In this document: positions 12,401 to 23,019 of the stretch, piece by piece
Position numbering within the stretch: position 1 is the stretch's first letter
Layout: every line of letters starts with the position of its first letter
Origin: Patiria miniata
Taxonomy: Eukaryota; Echinodermata; Asteroidea; Valvatida; Asterinidae
DNA: 64,000 nucleotides
Direction: 5' to 3'
Assembly (NCBI RefSeq): GCF_015706575.1
Contig: NW_024037048.1
Span: 10,433,512-10,497,511 of the forward strand
Notes under the pieces: generated by a model
Told to the model about the DNA's origin: nothing
The model's input: the letters and a program-made list of their open reading frames with translations, nothing else
Database searches by the model: none
Translations under genes and position numbers: made by a program

Positions 12401-13787
12401 GTAGATGGATGGGAAAAAATGTTGCAACCTGACGCCACTTTCGCGATTGTGTGTACAAAGTCTATGGAGAGTCAAGAAAATTTTCTAAGTACATGATTGA
12501 AGTATTTCCTAACAAAATTGGAAATGTTTCTCAGTCCAAGATTCATGTCTTATCATCATGTTTCACACGATATAATGGCATTTTTAGGTAATCCTTACCT
12601 TAGGCTTTAGGACCCCTTTCCTATATAAGGTTACAGACTCACCAAAACAGCTGACTAAATGACACTCAAAAGTGACATTCTGATATTTCTTGGCACATTT
12701 GAACATTTGGCAATGACACCTCTTAAATATCAGCAGGTTTAATTTTGTAGAAAGAGGACAGGTCTTGGATTTATGAGGGGTAAAAGACGATGATAACAAA
12801 CAGAAAATATATTAAAAAAGCAAGATGGCGAACTGCAAGAAAAAGGTAGAATTTAGTCACATTTTCTTTGAAAGTGCTTTCAAAATTACAACTATTGAGT
12901 TTGAAGAAAAAAAGACTGCTTTAGCCTGCAAAAGTCACTTTGGTACTGGACAGTCATCTGCAAAAGTCAGTTTTGAACAGAACTCGCACAAATAGAGGTG
13001 TCCTAAAAGTAAGGGTAATCCTTACCTTTAGGACCCCGTTCCTATATAAGGTTAAAAGACTCACCAAAATAGCTGACTAAATGACACTCAAAAGTGACAT
13101 TCTGATATTTCTTGACACATCTGAACAGTAAGCAATGACACCTTGTTGAATATCAGTAGGTTTTATTTTGTGGAAAGAGGGCAGGGCTTTGATTTATGAG
13201 GGAAATAAAGGGGTAAAAGACGACGATGTCAAAGACTCAAAAACCAAGATGGCAAACTGCAAAAAAGGTAGGAAAGTCACATTTTCTTTGAAAGTGCTTT
13301 CAAATTCCAACTAACATGAGTCTATCTGAAGAAAAAAGACTGCTTTAGCCTGCAAAAGTCACTTTGGTACTGGACACAGTCATCTGCAAAGTCAGTTTTG
13401 AACAGAACTTGTAAAAAATAGAGGTGTCCTAAAGATAAGGATTACCAAAGTAAGGATTACCCATTTTTATGTGAATGTGAATCCTCTCACAATTCAAAAA
13501 TGATAAAGCGGGTCAATGAAATATCTGTCGGAAATACACGGAGAGCGCATACCGGTTAACGCCCGTTCGAATAGCATCGGTTGGTGACGTGGACCACAAC
13601 TTTGCCATTCTTCAGTGAGCAACCTAAATTATCAAATCTCTTTACCCCATGACTTCTCAGTTTTCCGAAGAACATTTGTACTTACTAAAGTCTCTGGTTC
13701 CTGCGGCCATTCCGTGAGTACTAGCAGGTCGTACAAGATATTATCGGCGTCGTCTTTATCTGAATTTTCTTCCATGGGAGCCGCCAT
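163..13787 (-). CDS. NBAS: NBAS, 5' part of gene (eight exons, partial)
   Basis: Neuroblastoma-amplified sequence protein is a large subunit of the NRZ (NBAS-RINT1-ZW10) tethering complex for Golgi-to-ER vesicles and is also linked to nonsense-mediated decay. I read eight minus-strand exons that join into an N-terminus like vertebrate NBAS. The landmarks are the NILYDLLVLTEWP start, AQINWH, EIRSAR, PKDPYPQWRQLAWSPDC, DLMGS, LIFTEYK, AELIVITYHG and GISAWRRLDEEPYYK. This is the WD40-like N-terminal region. All junctions have GT-AG signals and agree in phase except exon 2 (ends phase 1) to exon 3 (needs phase 2). A short exon of length 3n+1, covering the family's RDRLLFLRQYIW segment, must lie between 8839 and 11297; I could not place it. 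The rest of the roughly 2,300-residue protein lies beyond the left edge. Identification is firm; exon edges are inferred from splice signals. Confidence 0.9.
440..1556. repeat. 1.1-kb foldback (long palindrome) in NBAS intron
   Basis: Two inverted arms of roughly 550 bp meet near 1000-1010, almost without a spacer. For example ccatcatttgcagctatcc at 1008-1026 is the reverse complement of the stretch ending near 990, and arms carrying gctcagtaaatgctgtatat (558) and its partner at 1418-1437 match outward. A fragment of one arm recurs at about 10985-11110. No protein coding was seen. This is a non-autonomous foldback element. Confidence 0.85.
1646..1702 (-). CDS. NBAS: NBAS exon 7 of those found
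   Basis: This 57-bp exon is too short for an ORF search. It finishes the Trp codon and codes SAELIVITYHGSLHSYLV, matching SAELLVINYRGELRSYLV of vertebrate NBAS. Acceptor CTATAG, donor GTAAGA, phase 2 in and out. It sits just upstream of a 1.1-kb palindrome. Confidence 0.92.
1905..2924. mobile_element. Harbinger-like element, TTA target duplication
   Basis: Terminal inverted repeats start AGCC(G/C)TGTCCGCACTGG and continue into a T-run. They are flanked by TTA at 1902-1904 and 2925-2927, the 3-bp target typical of PIF/Harbinger. The terminal motif TGTCCGCACTGGACTT recurs inside near 1985, 2700 and 2845, so the element has repeated or nested ends. An open frame of 130 codons (1967-2356) shows no recognised domain, and I do not call it a gene. 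Confidence 0.8.
2997..3365 (+). repeat. Dispersed repeat with internal GGATTTTGCAGGATTGAGG copies
   Basis: The motif ggaggattttgcaggattga and close variants occur about five times in direct orientation, separated by unique spacers. The same spacers in the same order, reversed, appear at 11455-11635 and 15577-15930, so this is a real dispersed family and not a local satellite. Function unknown. Confidence 0.8.
3814..4531. mobile_element. MITE with GTCTCCGGT inverted termini
   Basis: The left end reads TAAGGCCAAAAA then GTCTCCGGTTTTTGGT; the right end is its inverted, diverged copy. A shorter relative lies at about 19497-19877. Bases between the ends hold no recognisable coding. Confidence 0.6.
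4653..5179. mobile_element. TTAA-flanked MITE, family 2
   Basis: The inverted termini AGGG(G/A)CACTAGGTCCTG are flanked on both sides by TTAA (4649-4652 and 5180-5183). TTAA targets are used by piggyBac and Kolobok transposases. No transposase is encoded here. Confidence 0.8.
5228..5322 (-). CDS. NBAS: NBAS exon 6 of those found
   Basis: The 95-bp exon codes TSSKQQLPGTLLDLSCAVAS and then LIFTEYKKTTK plus the first two bases of a Trp codon. LIFTEYK matches the family's LIFLEYK. Acceptor CTCGCCAG, donor GTAATC (weak but acceptable). The Trp codon is completed by the next exon, as expected for the family's W-SAEL. Confidence 0.9.
5540..5673 (-). CDS. NBAS: NBAS exon 5 of those found
   Basis: The 134-bp exon codes the first WD-like blade: PKDPYPQWRQLAWSPDCTML, then SGNVRVVDLMGSVLFTIDK. 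The spacing of PQWR, AWS-DCT and VRV-DLMGS is as in vertebrate NBAS. Acceptor GTGCAG, donor GTAAGA, phases 1 in and 0 out. Confidence 0.94.
5740..5885 (+). mobile_element. TTAA MITE family 1, 5' fragment
   Basis: It begins after TTAA with AGGGAATGCAACATTTGC and follows the family (full copy at 18213-18700) through the segment tggcacctggtgtg, then stops. It is a truncated copy in an NBAS intron. Confidence 0.75.
6164..6672. mobile_element. TA-flanked foldback element
   Basis: The ends are CAGGGTGAGTCAAAAA and its inverse, TTTTTGACTCGCCCTG, with TA on both sides. The inverted arms extend about 200 bp each (for example the gggctttcatat segments at both ends). The TA target and CAGGG end suggest a mariner/Tc1-type non-autonomous element. 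Confidence 0.8.
6786..7599. mobile_element. Foldback element, GGGTCATTCC ends, ATAA target
   Basis: The termini GGGTCATTCCACCGGGTTGG and its inverse are flanked by ATAA at 6782-6785 and 7600-7603. The interior carries several copies of ggatgtaacattgacac in both orientations, some arranged as near-perfect palindromes (for example at 7374-7412). Confidence 0.8.
7606..7660 (-). repeat. Fragment matching the flank of the 47-kb minisatellite
   Basis: Read on the minus strand, about 55 bp match the right flank of the 11-bp minisatellite (around 47875-47925), including the Tyr-less spacer gttcatttgaatagcttgtg on the plus strand. Only one or so repeat unit (acttgtgatgg) is present here. Confidence 0.75.
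7744..7835 (-). CDS. NBAS: NBAS exon 4 of those found
   Basis: The 92-bp exon completes a split Ser codon, then codes NDRLLAILEDSCIEIRSAR followed by DDYTTSLGKCS. It matches the NBAS segment around CVEIRSAKDDFTSIIGKC. Acceptor CCAACAG, donor GTAAGT, phases 2 in and 1 out. Confidence 0.92.
7960..8309. mobile_element. MITE with AACCCTCCTGC termini, copy 1
   Basis: It has ends AACCCTCCTGC and GGAGGGTT and an interior rich in cagtcac/gtgactg motifs. It is paired with a second copy at 10541-10882 of the same length and order. Target duplication not clear. Confidence 0.65.
8758..8838 (-). CDS. NBAS: NBAS exon 3 of those found
   Basis: It codes TSTPCSLPAALIKLINAQINWHMATT with split codons at both ends. 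The ALIKLINAQINWH stretch aligns with the conserved LVRLVNKQINWH of vertebrate NBAS. The acceptor follows a T-run ending in CAG, and the donor is GTACAA. Incoming phase 2 does not fit exon 2, which implies the missing exon. Confidence 0.85.
9090..9603 (+). mobile_element. TTAA MITE family 1, near-complete copy
   Basis: It runs from tacaacatttgtaaacattg to gcaaatgttgtattacct, and contains the inner hairpin around ccaacgattg and the ggttccctgacc/gtcagggaacc inverted pair. Terminal TTAA has decayed. Confidence 0.75.
10541..10882. mobile_element. MITE with AACCCTC termini, copy 2
   Basis: Second copy of the element at 7960-8309, with the same order of internal motifs (cagtcacagacagtcaaaa, gactagtcaaa, ttgactg). 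Confidence 0.65.
11298..11361 (-). CDS. NBAS: NBAS exon 2
   Basis: This 64-bp exon codes TKVIAEKPKGSLVGKASSAAY plus one base. The acceptor is a pyrimidine-rich stretch ending CATATCAG and the donor is GTAAGT. It enters in phase 0, matching exon 1. Sequence similarity here is weak, so support comes from splice sites, phase and position. A G/C homopolymer and a dispersed repeat (also seen at 1-80) lie just downstream. Confidence 0.65.
11455..11635 (-). repeat. Dispersed CAATCCTGCAAAATCCTCC repeat, reversed copy
   Basis: Shorter reversed copy of the family at 2997-3365, with the gtgaccactgcc spacer and the same end near cactgtcaatatg. Confidence 0.75.
11650..12070. repeat. Diverged foldback
   Basis: Inverted segments pair across about 11935: agtcgtttgttgg with cgacaaacgacc, and aagatttccata..cgaagttcact with its inverse near 12009-12040. 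It is another foldback remnant in NBAS intron 1. Confidence 0.55.
12587..13446. mobile_element. Two MITE copies in tandem sharing a terminus
   Basis: Units 12587-13013 and 13014-13446 are direct repeats of about 430 bp. Each begins GGTAATCCTTACCTT and the second ends AGATAAGGATTACC, so the unit itself has inverted termini and the two copies abut end to end. Confidence 0.75.
13686..13787 (-). CDS. NBAS: NBAS exon 1 (start codon)
   Basis: The exon codes 34 residues, MAAPMEENSDKDD then NILYDLLVLTEWPQEPETL. The MAAP start and the ILYDLLV-TEWP core match vertebrate NBAS. The donor GTAAGT follows directly, phase 0. The ATG is in good context, and an in-frame internal Met5 is less likely as the start. 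Confidence 0.9.
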
Positions 13788-15266
13788 CTTGATTTGTTTG
13801 ATTGTTTGTGTAACAGCAGCGCACTCCTCTCCACGGGTGTTTTGATCATCACAAAAAAGTTTTTAAGTTTCTTTTTGAAGTGCATTTAATAGGGGTCACT
13901 TTGTTTATTTGGGGCTGGGCTGGGAAGTGGGGGGGGGGGGGCCGTTGTATTATGTCTCTTAAATAACTTAATCTCCAATCTTCTGGAATGTTGGGTAGAT
14001 TTATGTACAGATATATGTAGCTGATTCAGATCCTTTTTGTTAGTTTTGGGGAAAATGTGACCCACATATCTCATCACTATAAACCAATGGGCCCAAAAAA
14101 AACCACACACACAAAAAAACCCACTGAGTTATCTCATGAAACGTAACTTTATTACAAGAAATATCAGTGCTTCGAATTCCGCAGCATTTCCAACCCTTGT
14201 TAACTGTATTGTTAAATAAAGGTCATGTACAACATTTGCAAATATCAAAAAACAAAACGACCAAATTAACCACAAAATAACTTATTGTACAGTAAGTGAA
14301 TGATAATGTAGGTTATTAATAGTCAGACGCATCCTGTGAAATCATGGCACCTGGTGTCCTGTCATTTTGAAACGTGGAATAATTAAAATTCTGCTTCCGA
14401 TTACGTTGCATTTGAAAATAGGCTATTATAAAGTAGGTAGGGGCTTTTTGGGTTTTTTTGTGTACGATCATATGGAGGTGTCCGCGTGTAACCAAGGGTA
14501 AAAGGTAGAAATTGATGGTTTTGGGGGGGTTCCCCCCTCATTTCCCCCCCCCCCCAAAAAAAAAAATTAAGGTAGGGGCTGTCAAAATAGGGTAGGTAGA
14601 GTGTTGGGAAACAGAGTTATTTTTTGTTTTGGCCTTAAACAATTTGGATTGGTCGTATGTAACAAATAGCTGCTTATTACTGCTTACTTATTTACATAAA
14701 AGTAATTTCGGCTGATGACCCATCTTTGTTAAGCACTGGTTAATTCCGGATTGGACTATAAGCCCCGCCCACTTTTGTCTGTATACATTTCTCACAGTGC
14801 TTATGAATGAGGTTGACCAAGCTACTTGGGTCACCCGACTAAAAGCAGTCATCTAATTGGTCAATGTTTGATTGACAAGCAGGAGAGTTTCATTCACACA
14901 AACCAAAGGTGGACGGGGCTTAATTATCGCCAAATATGGAACAGTCCATTAGGAAGTTGACTTTTGTGGTCACATGGCCAGAAGTCATGTTGTAATTGGT
15001 CAATGTGCAGGGTTTGATTGACAAGCAGGAAAGTTTCATTCACACAAACCAAAGTGGGCGGGGCTTATGGCCAATGGAACAGTCCATTAGGAAGTTGACT
15101 GAGTTTCTGTGGTCACATGGCCAGAAGTCCTGTTGTAATTGGTCAATGCACACTGTTTGATTGGCAGGCAGGAAGAGTCCATTCTTTCGGTGCCCCACAA
15201 AATTGACTTTCTCAGAGCCATCCAGTGAGTGATGCAGTCCTGGTTTCCAAGGCAACATCATCATCA
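13788..15266. other. Intergenic region between NBAS and MRPS16
   Basis: This holds the NBAS promoter side (no clear TATA box; G-tract at 13931), a fragment of TTAA MITE family 1 (about 14213-14395), G/C homopolymers near 14522-14560, and three diverged repeats of about 120 bp at 14760-15185 (fttgattgacaagcagg-type units with gtcacatggccagaagtc). AATAAA on the minus strand near 14141-14146 is a distant possible MRPS16 poly(A) signal. Confidence 0.5.
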
Positions 15267-15394
15267 TCAGCTCATCTCTTCTTCTTCTTTTTCTGCCTCC
15301 TCCGCTTCCCTCTTCGCCTTCTCCTCAGCTTTAGCCCTAGCTCTTCTGGCTAGCACAGTACTCATTGGGTGAAGAGGCAGGAAACCAGACAAAC
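15267..15394 (-). CDS. MRPS16: MRPS16 exon 2
   Basis: The acceptor TCATCTTCAG is followed by the rest of Gly83, then LSGFLPLHPMSTVLARRARA and an acidic-basic tail, TGA/TAA-type stop at 15267. FLPLHP is the conserved S16 C-terminal core (FFPLHP in human). Confidence 0.93.
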
Positions 15395-16232
15395 CTGAAG
15401 ATGATGAAACAGAAACAAAATGAAGATTAGTATCAACATGACAATCAAGTAGAATATACAGTTCAATGATATTTAAATATTGCTCAAGGGAATTTTTTTT
15501 AAAATCAGGATGCCAGGATAAATTCTTAACTATCCCAAATTCATATCTTTCACAGATGGCTTTCATAAACCCTAACTCCCTAGGCATTATTGCTAGGATG
15601 CAACCTCAATCCTGCAAAATCCTCCAACTGCCTCCATGTAAAAATTGCGTACAGCCTCAATCCTGCAAAATCCTCCGCTATTTCTTGAATGTGGTCCTTG
15701 GAGGGGTGACCACTGCCTCAATCCTGCAAAATCCTCCAGCAATCACTGTCAATTATGTTGGCGCCAGAGCCAGTGACATCCTGGAGCAGTGCGGAGGATT
15801 TCAAGTATAATCTGGGCCTAAATTTATGCACGGCTCAGCATAAACAACACAAGGCCCGGCCTTGGCATCCTTCAAAATCAGCCACACGTTTTTGCAATAT
15901 AGCCTCAATCCTGCAAAATCCTCCATTTTGCTTAGAGGATTTTGGAGGATTTGGGAAGATTATTTAAGTTAGGAAGTTTATGTACCTAGCAGCATGGCCA
16001 CGGGCCTGGTAGGTAGGGCCCCCCTAGCCAACCAGTACTTGATCCGCTCAAAGTTGAAACTGACGAGCTTCTCGTTGTGGTTGTTAGGCATTGGGTCGTA
16101 GGTTCCGAGCTGTTCAAGGTAAGCTCTGCTGTCGCGACCTCGTCGATTGTGGATGGCTACGACGTGGTAGAAGGGACGGTTGGTGCAGCCGTGACGAGCC
16201 AGCCGAATCATCACCCTGAGTTTGGCCGGCAT
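15267..16232 (-). CDS. MRPS16: Mitochondrial ribosomal protein bS16m (two exons, complete)
   Basis: MRPS16 is a small-subunit protein of the mitochondrial ribosome, homologous to bacterial S16, imported into the matrix. Two minus-strand exons (16232-15986 and 15394-15267) join at a G|GT glycine codon to give 124 residues. The conserved S16 signature is present: RLARHGCTNRPFYHVVA near the start, then RGRDSRAYLEQLGTYDP, FNFERIKYWLARGA and, across the junction, LLGLSGFLPLHP. The C-terminus is an Ala/Lys/Glu-rich helix ending EEEEMS. The length is close to the human protein (137). It starts head-to-head with C18orf32, and the 860-bp gap could be a shared promoter. No frameshift or missing key block. 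Confidence 0.95.
15577..15930 (-). repeat. Dispersed CAATCCTGCAAAATCCTCC repeat in MRPS16 intron
   Basis: Near-complete reversed copy of the 2997-3365 family, from ccctaactccctaggcat through four motif copies to tcctccattttgc. It fills most of the MRPS16 intron. Confidence 0.8.
15986..16232 (-). CDS. MRPS16: MRPS16 exon 1
   Basis: It codes residues 1-82 plus one base, from MPAKLRVMIRLARHGC to TRPVAMLL. The donor GTACAT is used in phase 1. The ATG at 16230-16232 is the first in frame and the N-terminus begins directly at the S16 fold. Confidence 0.93.
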
Positions 16233-18903
<2,671 letters not shown>

Positions 18904-20219
18904 TGGATGTGCAGTGCAAATCCTGGAACTTTGTAAACATGGAAATCATTTTCTTGAGAGACTACCAGATGTCAATTTTATTCTGCGCAGGACAAGAACT
19001 TTAAAATGTATTTATACTGTCAGCATATTTTGGATCATTTGGATGTACAGAGAACTAAATTAAATTTAAATACATATCTCACAAACCATACAGTTCCAAT
19101 CCTGTAGTTTTTAAGTACGTAAATGTATCTTAACCACCCTTTGTTTTCCAAAATCTACCAAAATCCAACGTCCACTGTGCTGGATCGTTTTGATGGATTT
19201 TGATGGTTTTGGGACTATACAGCTCAGCTAGTGTTACTTTGCATGGGCATTAATTCATTGGTGTTTAATAGTCGGAGAATGTGCAATAGGATCCGGATGC
19301 AGCACTTGTTCAATTTTGTTGGATTTTGATAGAGTTGGGAAGCTGGCCATGCTGGCATAAGAAAACACGGGTTGTTGAACTCTATCCCTCCAAAATGTCA
19401 GAGAACTTTCATTTGATCAGACGTAGTAATGACCTACATGTATTTCTGTTTTTGCAGCAACAGATAGCTGGTGAATTGAATGGGCAACATATTAGACTTG
19501 GGCAAAAAAAATAAAAATATTCGGTCTCTGGTCAGACCAAAGTTCTGGAATTGACGCGGCGACGCGGCTTTTTTTTTTTTTTTTTTTCAAGCTTGGATTG
19601 TACAGACAAGGTGGGGTACTACATGTATTTTGCTTTTTTGGTGTCCTCATGTTCATTGGTGTCCTTCATAATTTGCTTTGGTGCTCTCGATCATTTGCCG
19701 TGGTGCAATTTCTCATTCCTTGGTGCTCTTTGGTAAAACAAATTGAGGAGGTGCGGCAATAGAGGGCTTTGTTGGAGCTACCGCGGAACATTTTGGGAAA
19801 AAAAAAGATTGACGCGCATGATTAAAATCGACGCGCGCGCTGACCAGAGACCGACTGTTTTTTTTTTTTTGGCCTTATCCAGATCTATATTTATGCACGG
19901 CTGAGCAAAAACAACAGAAGGTCCGGCCCAAGACCTTGACAAAGTGCATCCTACGAAATCAGTAATGCGCTTTTGCCATGTAACCTCAATCCTTCAAATC
20001 CCTCCCCATTGGCAAAGAACATTTTGAAGGATTCAGGGCGGTTATTATTAATTAGTGTATTTATTCTAGTGTCGTAGGTTAAATTACATACTGGACGTGA
20101 TTCTGTCCGTCATTTTACGTGATTCGAGTATTTCAATGACATTTGGTTGTGAATAAACCCGAACTTGGAACCTAATCACTGCTTCATATGTTTGGAGTGC
20201 TCTCAAAATGCTAATTTTA
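18904..20219. other. Intergenic, few features
   Basis: It contains the C18orf32 3' UTR and, at about 19497-19877, a short relative of the MITE at 3814-4531 with TCGGTCTCTGGTCAG termini. A fragment of the CAATCCTGC-type repeat lies near 19880-20060. No gene was recognised. Confidence 0.5.
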
Positions 20220-20221
20220 AT

Positions 20222-20428
20222 AAACTTTTTCGGAGTTCCAACTGCGCGCATTCGTAACCTGTGACAATGCACATTGTTTGTCTCAAATGCCCTTTGACAG
20301 TACCCACAATGCACAAACAGCCGTTTTGTAAAGTCAGTGGGGCGATGATGTCAAAGGCCATTTGAGACAAACAATGCGCGTTGTCATAGGTTATGAATGC
20401 GCAGTTGGAACTCCGAAAAGGCTTATTG
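20222..20428. repeat. Foldback of about 200 bp
   Basis: cggagttccaactgcgcgcattc at the left pairs with gaatgcgcagttggaactccg at the right, continuing through caaatggcc/tttgtctcaaa. The loop is about 50 bp. No target duplication determined. Confidence 0.75.
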
Positions 20429-20459
20429 TCTTCTGTAATGTTTCCCCCCTTTTTTGTTT

Positions 20460-20831
20460 GCCCTTTTCTGTTTGTTTATTGCTAAAATTTATAAGAAACC
20501 AAAACAGAACAGAGCAACTGTATTGTCAATACCACACTTGATTACTTTTTATTCATGGAAATTATACAAATTACTTAATAAATTAAAAATAAATGCAGCA
20601 CGTTAGTGAAATTAACACAAAAACCATTGTATATTGCTTAAACTGATGAGAAAACAAAGATACAGTGCCCTTTTCTGTTTGTTTATTGCTAAAATTGATA
20701 AGAAACCAAAACAGAACAGAGCAACTGTATTGTCAATACCACATTTGGTTAGTTTTTATTCATGGAAATTATATAAATTTACTTATTAAATTGAAAATAA
20801 ATACAGCACATTAGTGAACTTCACACAAAAA
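20460..20831. repeat. Local duplication, two units of about 165 bp
   Basis: 20460-20624 and 20667-20831 are near-identical direct repeats, both starting gcccttttctgtttgtttat, separated by about 40 bp. Confidence 0.85.
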
Positions 20832-21038
20832 CCTATGAACTATTTTTTAGGGGAAGGCAAATACAGCTAGTGACTATTTGGCTATACGGTAAGTTAATTA
20901 AACACAAATACTACAGATCGTTGCTTGTTTATAGCACTAAAACTAACTAATCTTATCAAAAGTAGACCTTAACAAATATCGAGGTTAAATCGTCAAAAGC
21001 AACATTAAATATAATAATTTCTCACTTAAAATCAATTA

Positions 21039-21225
21039 CAGTCGACTCTCGTTAGTACAAACTCTGTTAATACAAAATTCTGGTTATAACAAACATGAAG
21101 CCTTGGTCCCGACTGTGTATTTATGTGCACAATGAATGAGACTGATGTTTCTCTTAATACAAAATTCTGATATAACAAACAATTTGGCTAGGTCCAAACG
21201 AGTTTGTTATAACGAGACTCGACTG
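21039..21225. mobile_element. pogo/Tigger-like MITE
   Basis: 187 bp with termini CAGTCGACTCTCGTTA and inverse, flanked by TA (21037-21038, 21226-21227). Internal ataacaaa and aatacaaa repeats are usual for pogo-derived miniature elements. Confidence 0.8.
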
Positions 21226-21818
21226 TAATTTGACCGAAATCATGAGTAAGTTAATCAGACCAGCACCATTGTCATATCATACGTATGTTAAAAATTTTAT
21301 AAACATTGAAATATAGAAGCTTTTTTGGTGTGGAAAGAGGTAACGATTGGTTCCCTGCTATACAACCTTGCATAATTAGACAGGGTTGTAAAAAAAAAAA
21401 AAATCAACAATATCTTGAAAAGCAACAATTAACAATATGTACATGATCTTTGGTCCTCCAGTGACATTGTAATTCATATCAAATTACCAATTTTTTTTTC
21501 TCTGCTTCACTCCAACTATTAAAAGAAAATCATTTAAACAGATTAGATAACTTTATGTAATATTTGACAATATTTGGTTAAAAAATATATATTCTTAAGG
21601 TCACCTGACAAGAGTCACATGACTGCAGGAGTCCAGGGCATGAATGGAATGTACAAAGGAAATTTGCTACATTGAAAATAACTTTTGTTGTCTGGCCAAG
21701 TCAAAGAAAAGTTGTGTTTCGAATGCACAAGATCCAAAAGTAAATCGCAACTGTGTTAAGTTTGGCAATTTTCATAAACATACAGTCCAATAAAGAAATA
21801 AAGCAAAATCCTCCTTAA

Positions 21819-22085
21819 AGGGAAGATACGACATTTGCAAACATCAGAAGAAAAAAAAGAATGATCATATTATCACGAAATATATGTACCTTACTGGATT
21901 GTTAGGAAATGACAGTCTAAAGCATCCTGTAAAGTCAGAAAACCAGACTATACAAGAACATGATTGGTTTTCTTGGTTTTTCTAGCATCTACAAGCCTAA
22001 AACATGAAACAAGTCAGTTGAACAATATTTGCTATAACATTCTAATCTTCCAAATCCATTTATTTGTGAAAATTGCAGTGTTGAA
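21819..22085 (+). mobile_element. TTAA MITE family 1, partial copy
   Basis: It starts after TTAA (21815-21818) with AGGGAAGATACGACATTTGC, has the middle deleted, and resumes at gaaaaccagacta, ending near gaaaattgcag. Confidence 0.7.
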
Positions 22086-22300
22086 CCTAAACTTTGATAA
22101 GATAATTATATAACATTTTTCACTTATATTATAAGGCTTTTCTATACAAAGATGTATTGGCTTTCAAATCACATTTTTATATTCTGGTTAAAATGGCACC
22201 TTTCAGGAGTGTTCATAATAACAATATAAAAATAAAAATGCATCTGTAAAAATGTAAATCAGATTTGTTAAAACTTACATGTAGATCAATTTTTGGTATT

Positions 22301-22306
22301 TTTATT
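22301..22306 (-). terminator. Candidate poly(A) signal for ZIP gene
   Basis: AATAAA on the minus strand about 715 bp past the ZIP stop codon. It is the nearest clear signal I see; use is inferred. Confidence 0.4.
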
Positions 22307-23019
22307 CAAACAGTCCCGGCACATTTAGATCAATTATGTAATGGATGAAAAATTTTAAAGGAATAGAAATAAAAAAAGATACATTTTGAGTAATATTTAG
22401 GAATTTTTTTTTTGGGATACAGACGTTGGTTCAATGTTTACAAATATTCAATACAATGTAAGTAGTTGTAAACTCGGTGAAGTTAATGCAGTCACTGGTT
22501 CACGGCTTTAAATGGTCAACAACAGTAAATTTTTGCGGTGCAACCGCTGATAGCATTGTTTTATATGAAGCCTATGAATTCGGGTGATTCACAATGTAGT
22601 GCGCCACCAAGAGTTTGCCACGGAGAGTCCACTTTTCAAATTTACAGTTGACAAAACACGGCCCATTTGAATGAGTATCAGTAGACAACTTGAGCTAATC
22701 TGTCATTGAATGGGGCATAGCGTTCTGCCGCCTTACAAAATACACGATATTGATAAAAAGAAAAGATAAGGGCAAACAGATACTCGAATAATACGCTTAC
22801 GAAACTACTGACCGGACAAACTAATAATTTCAAATGTCCCGCGCTGCGAATTTGTCGCCCATCCCCCACAATGCACTGGGAAAAATTATCTCTCCGTGGC
22901 AAACTCTTTGTCTTAGTTGCGCACTGCATTGTGAATCAATCGCTCAAATTCTACAAAGGTCTGTTTAGGACATGGAAGCACTCTAAATATTAGCCACATC
23001 TGGAAAAGCTTTTTTTAAA

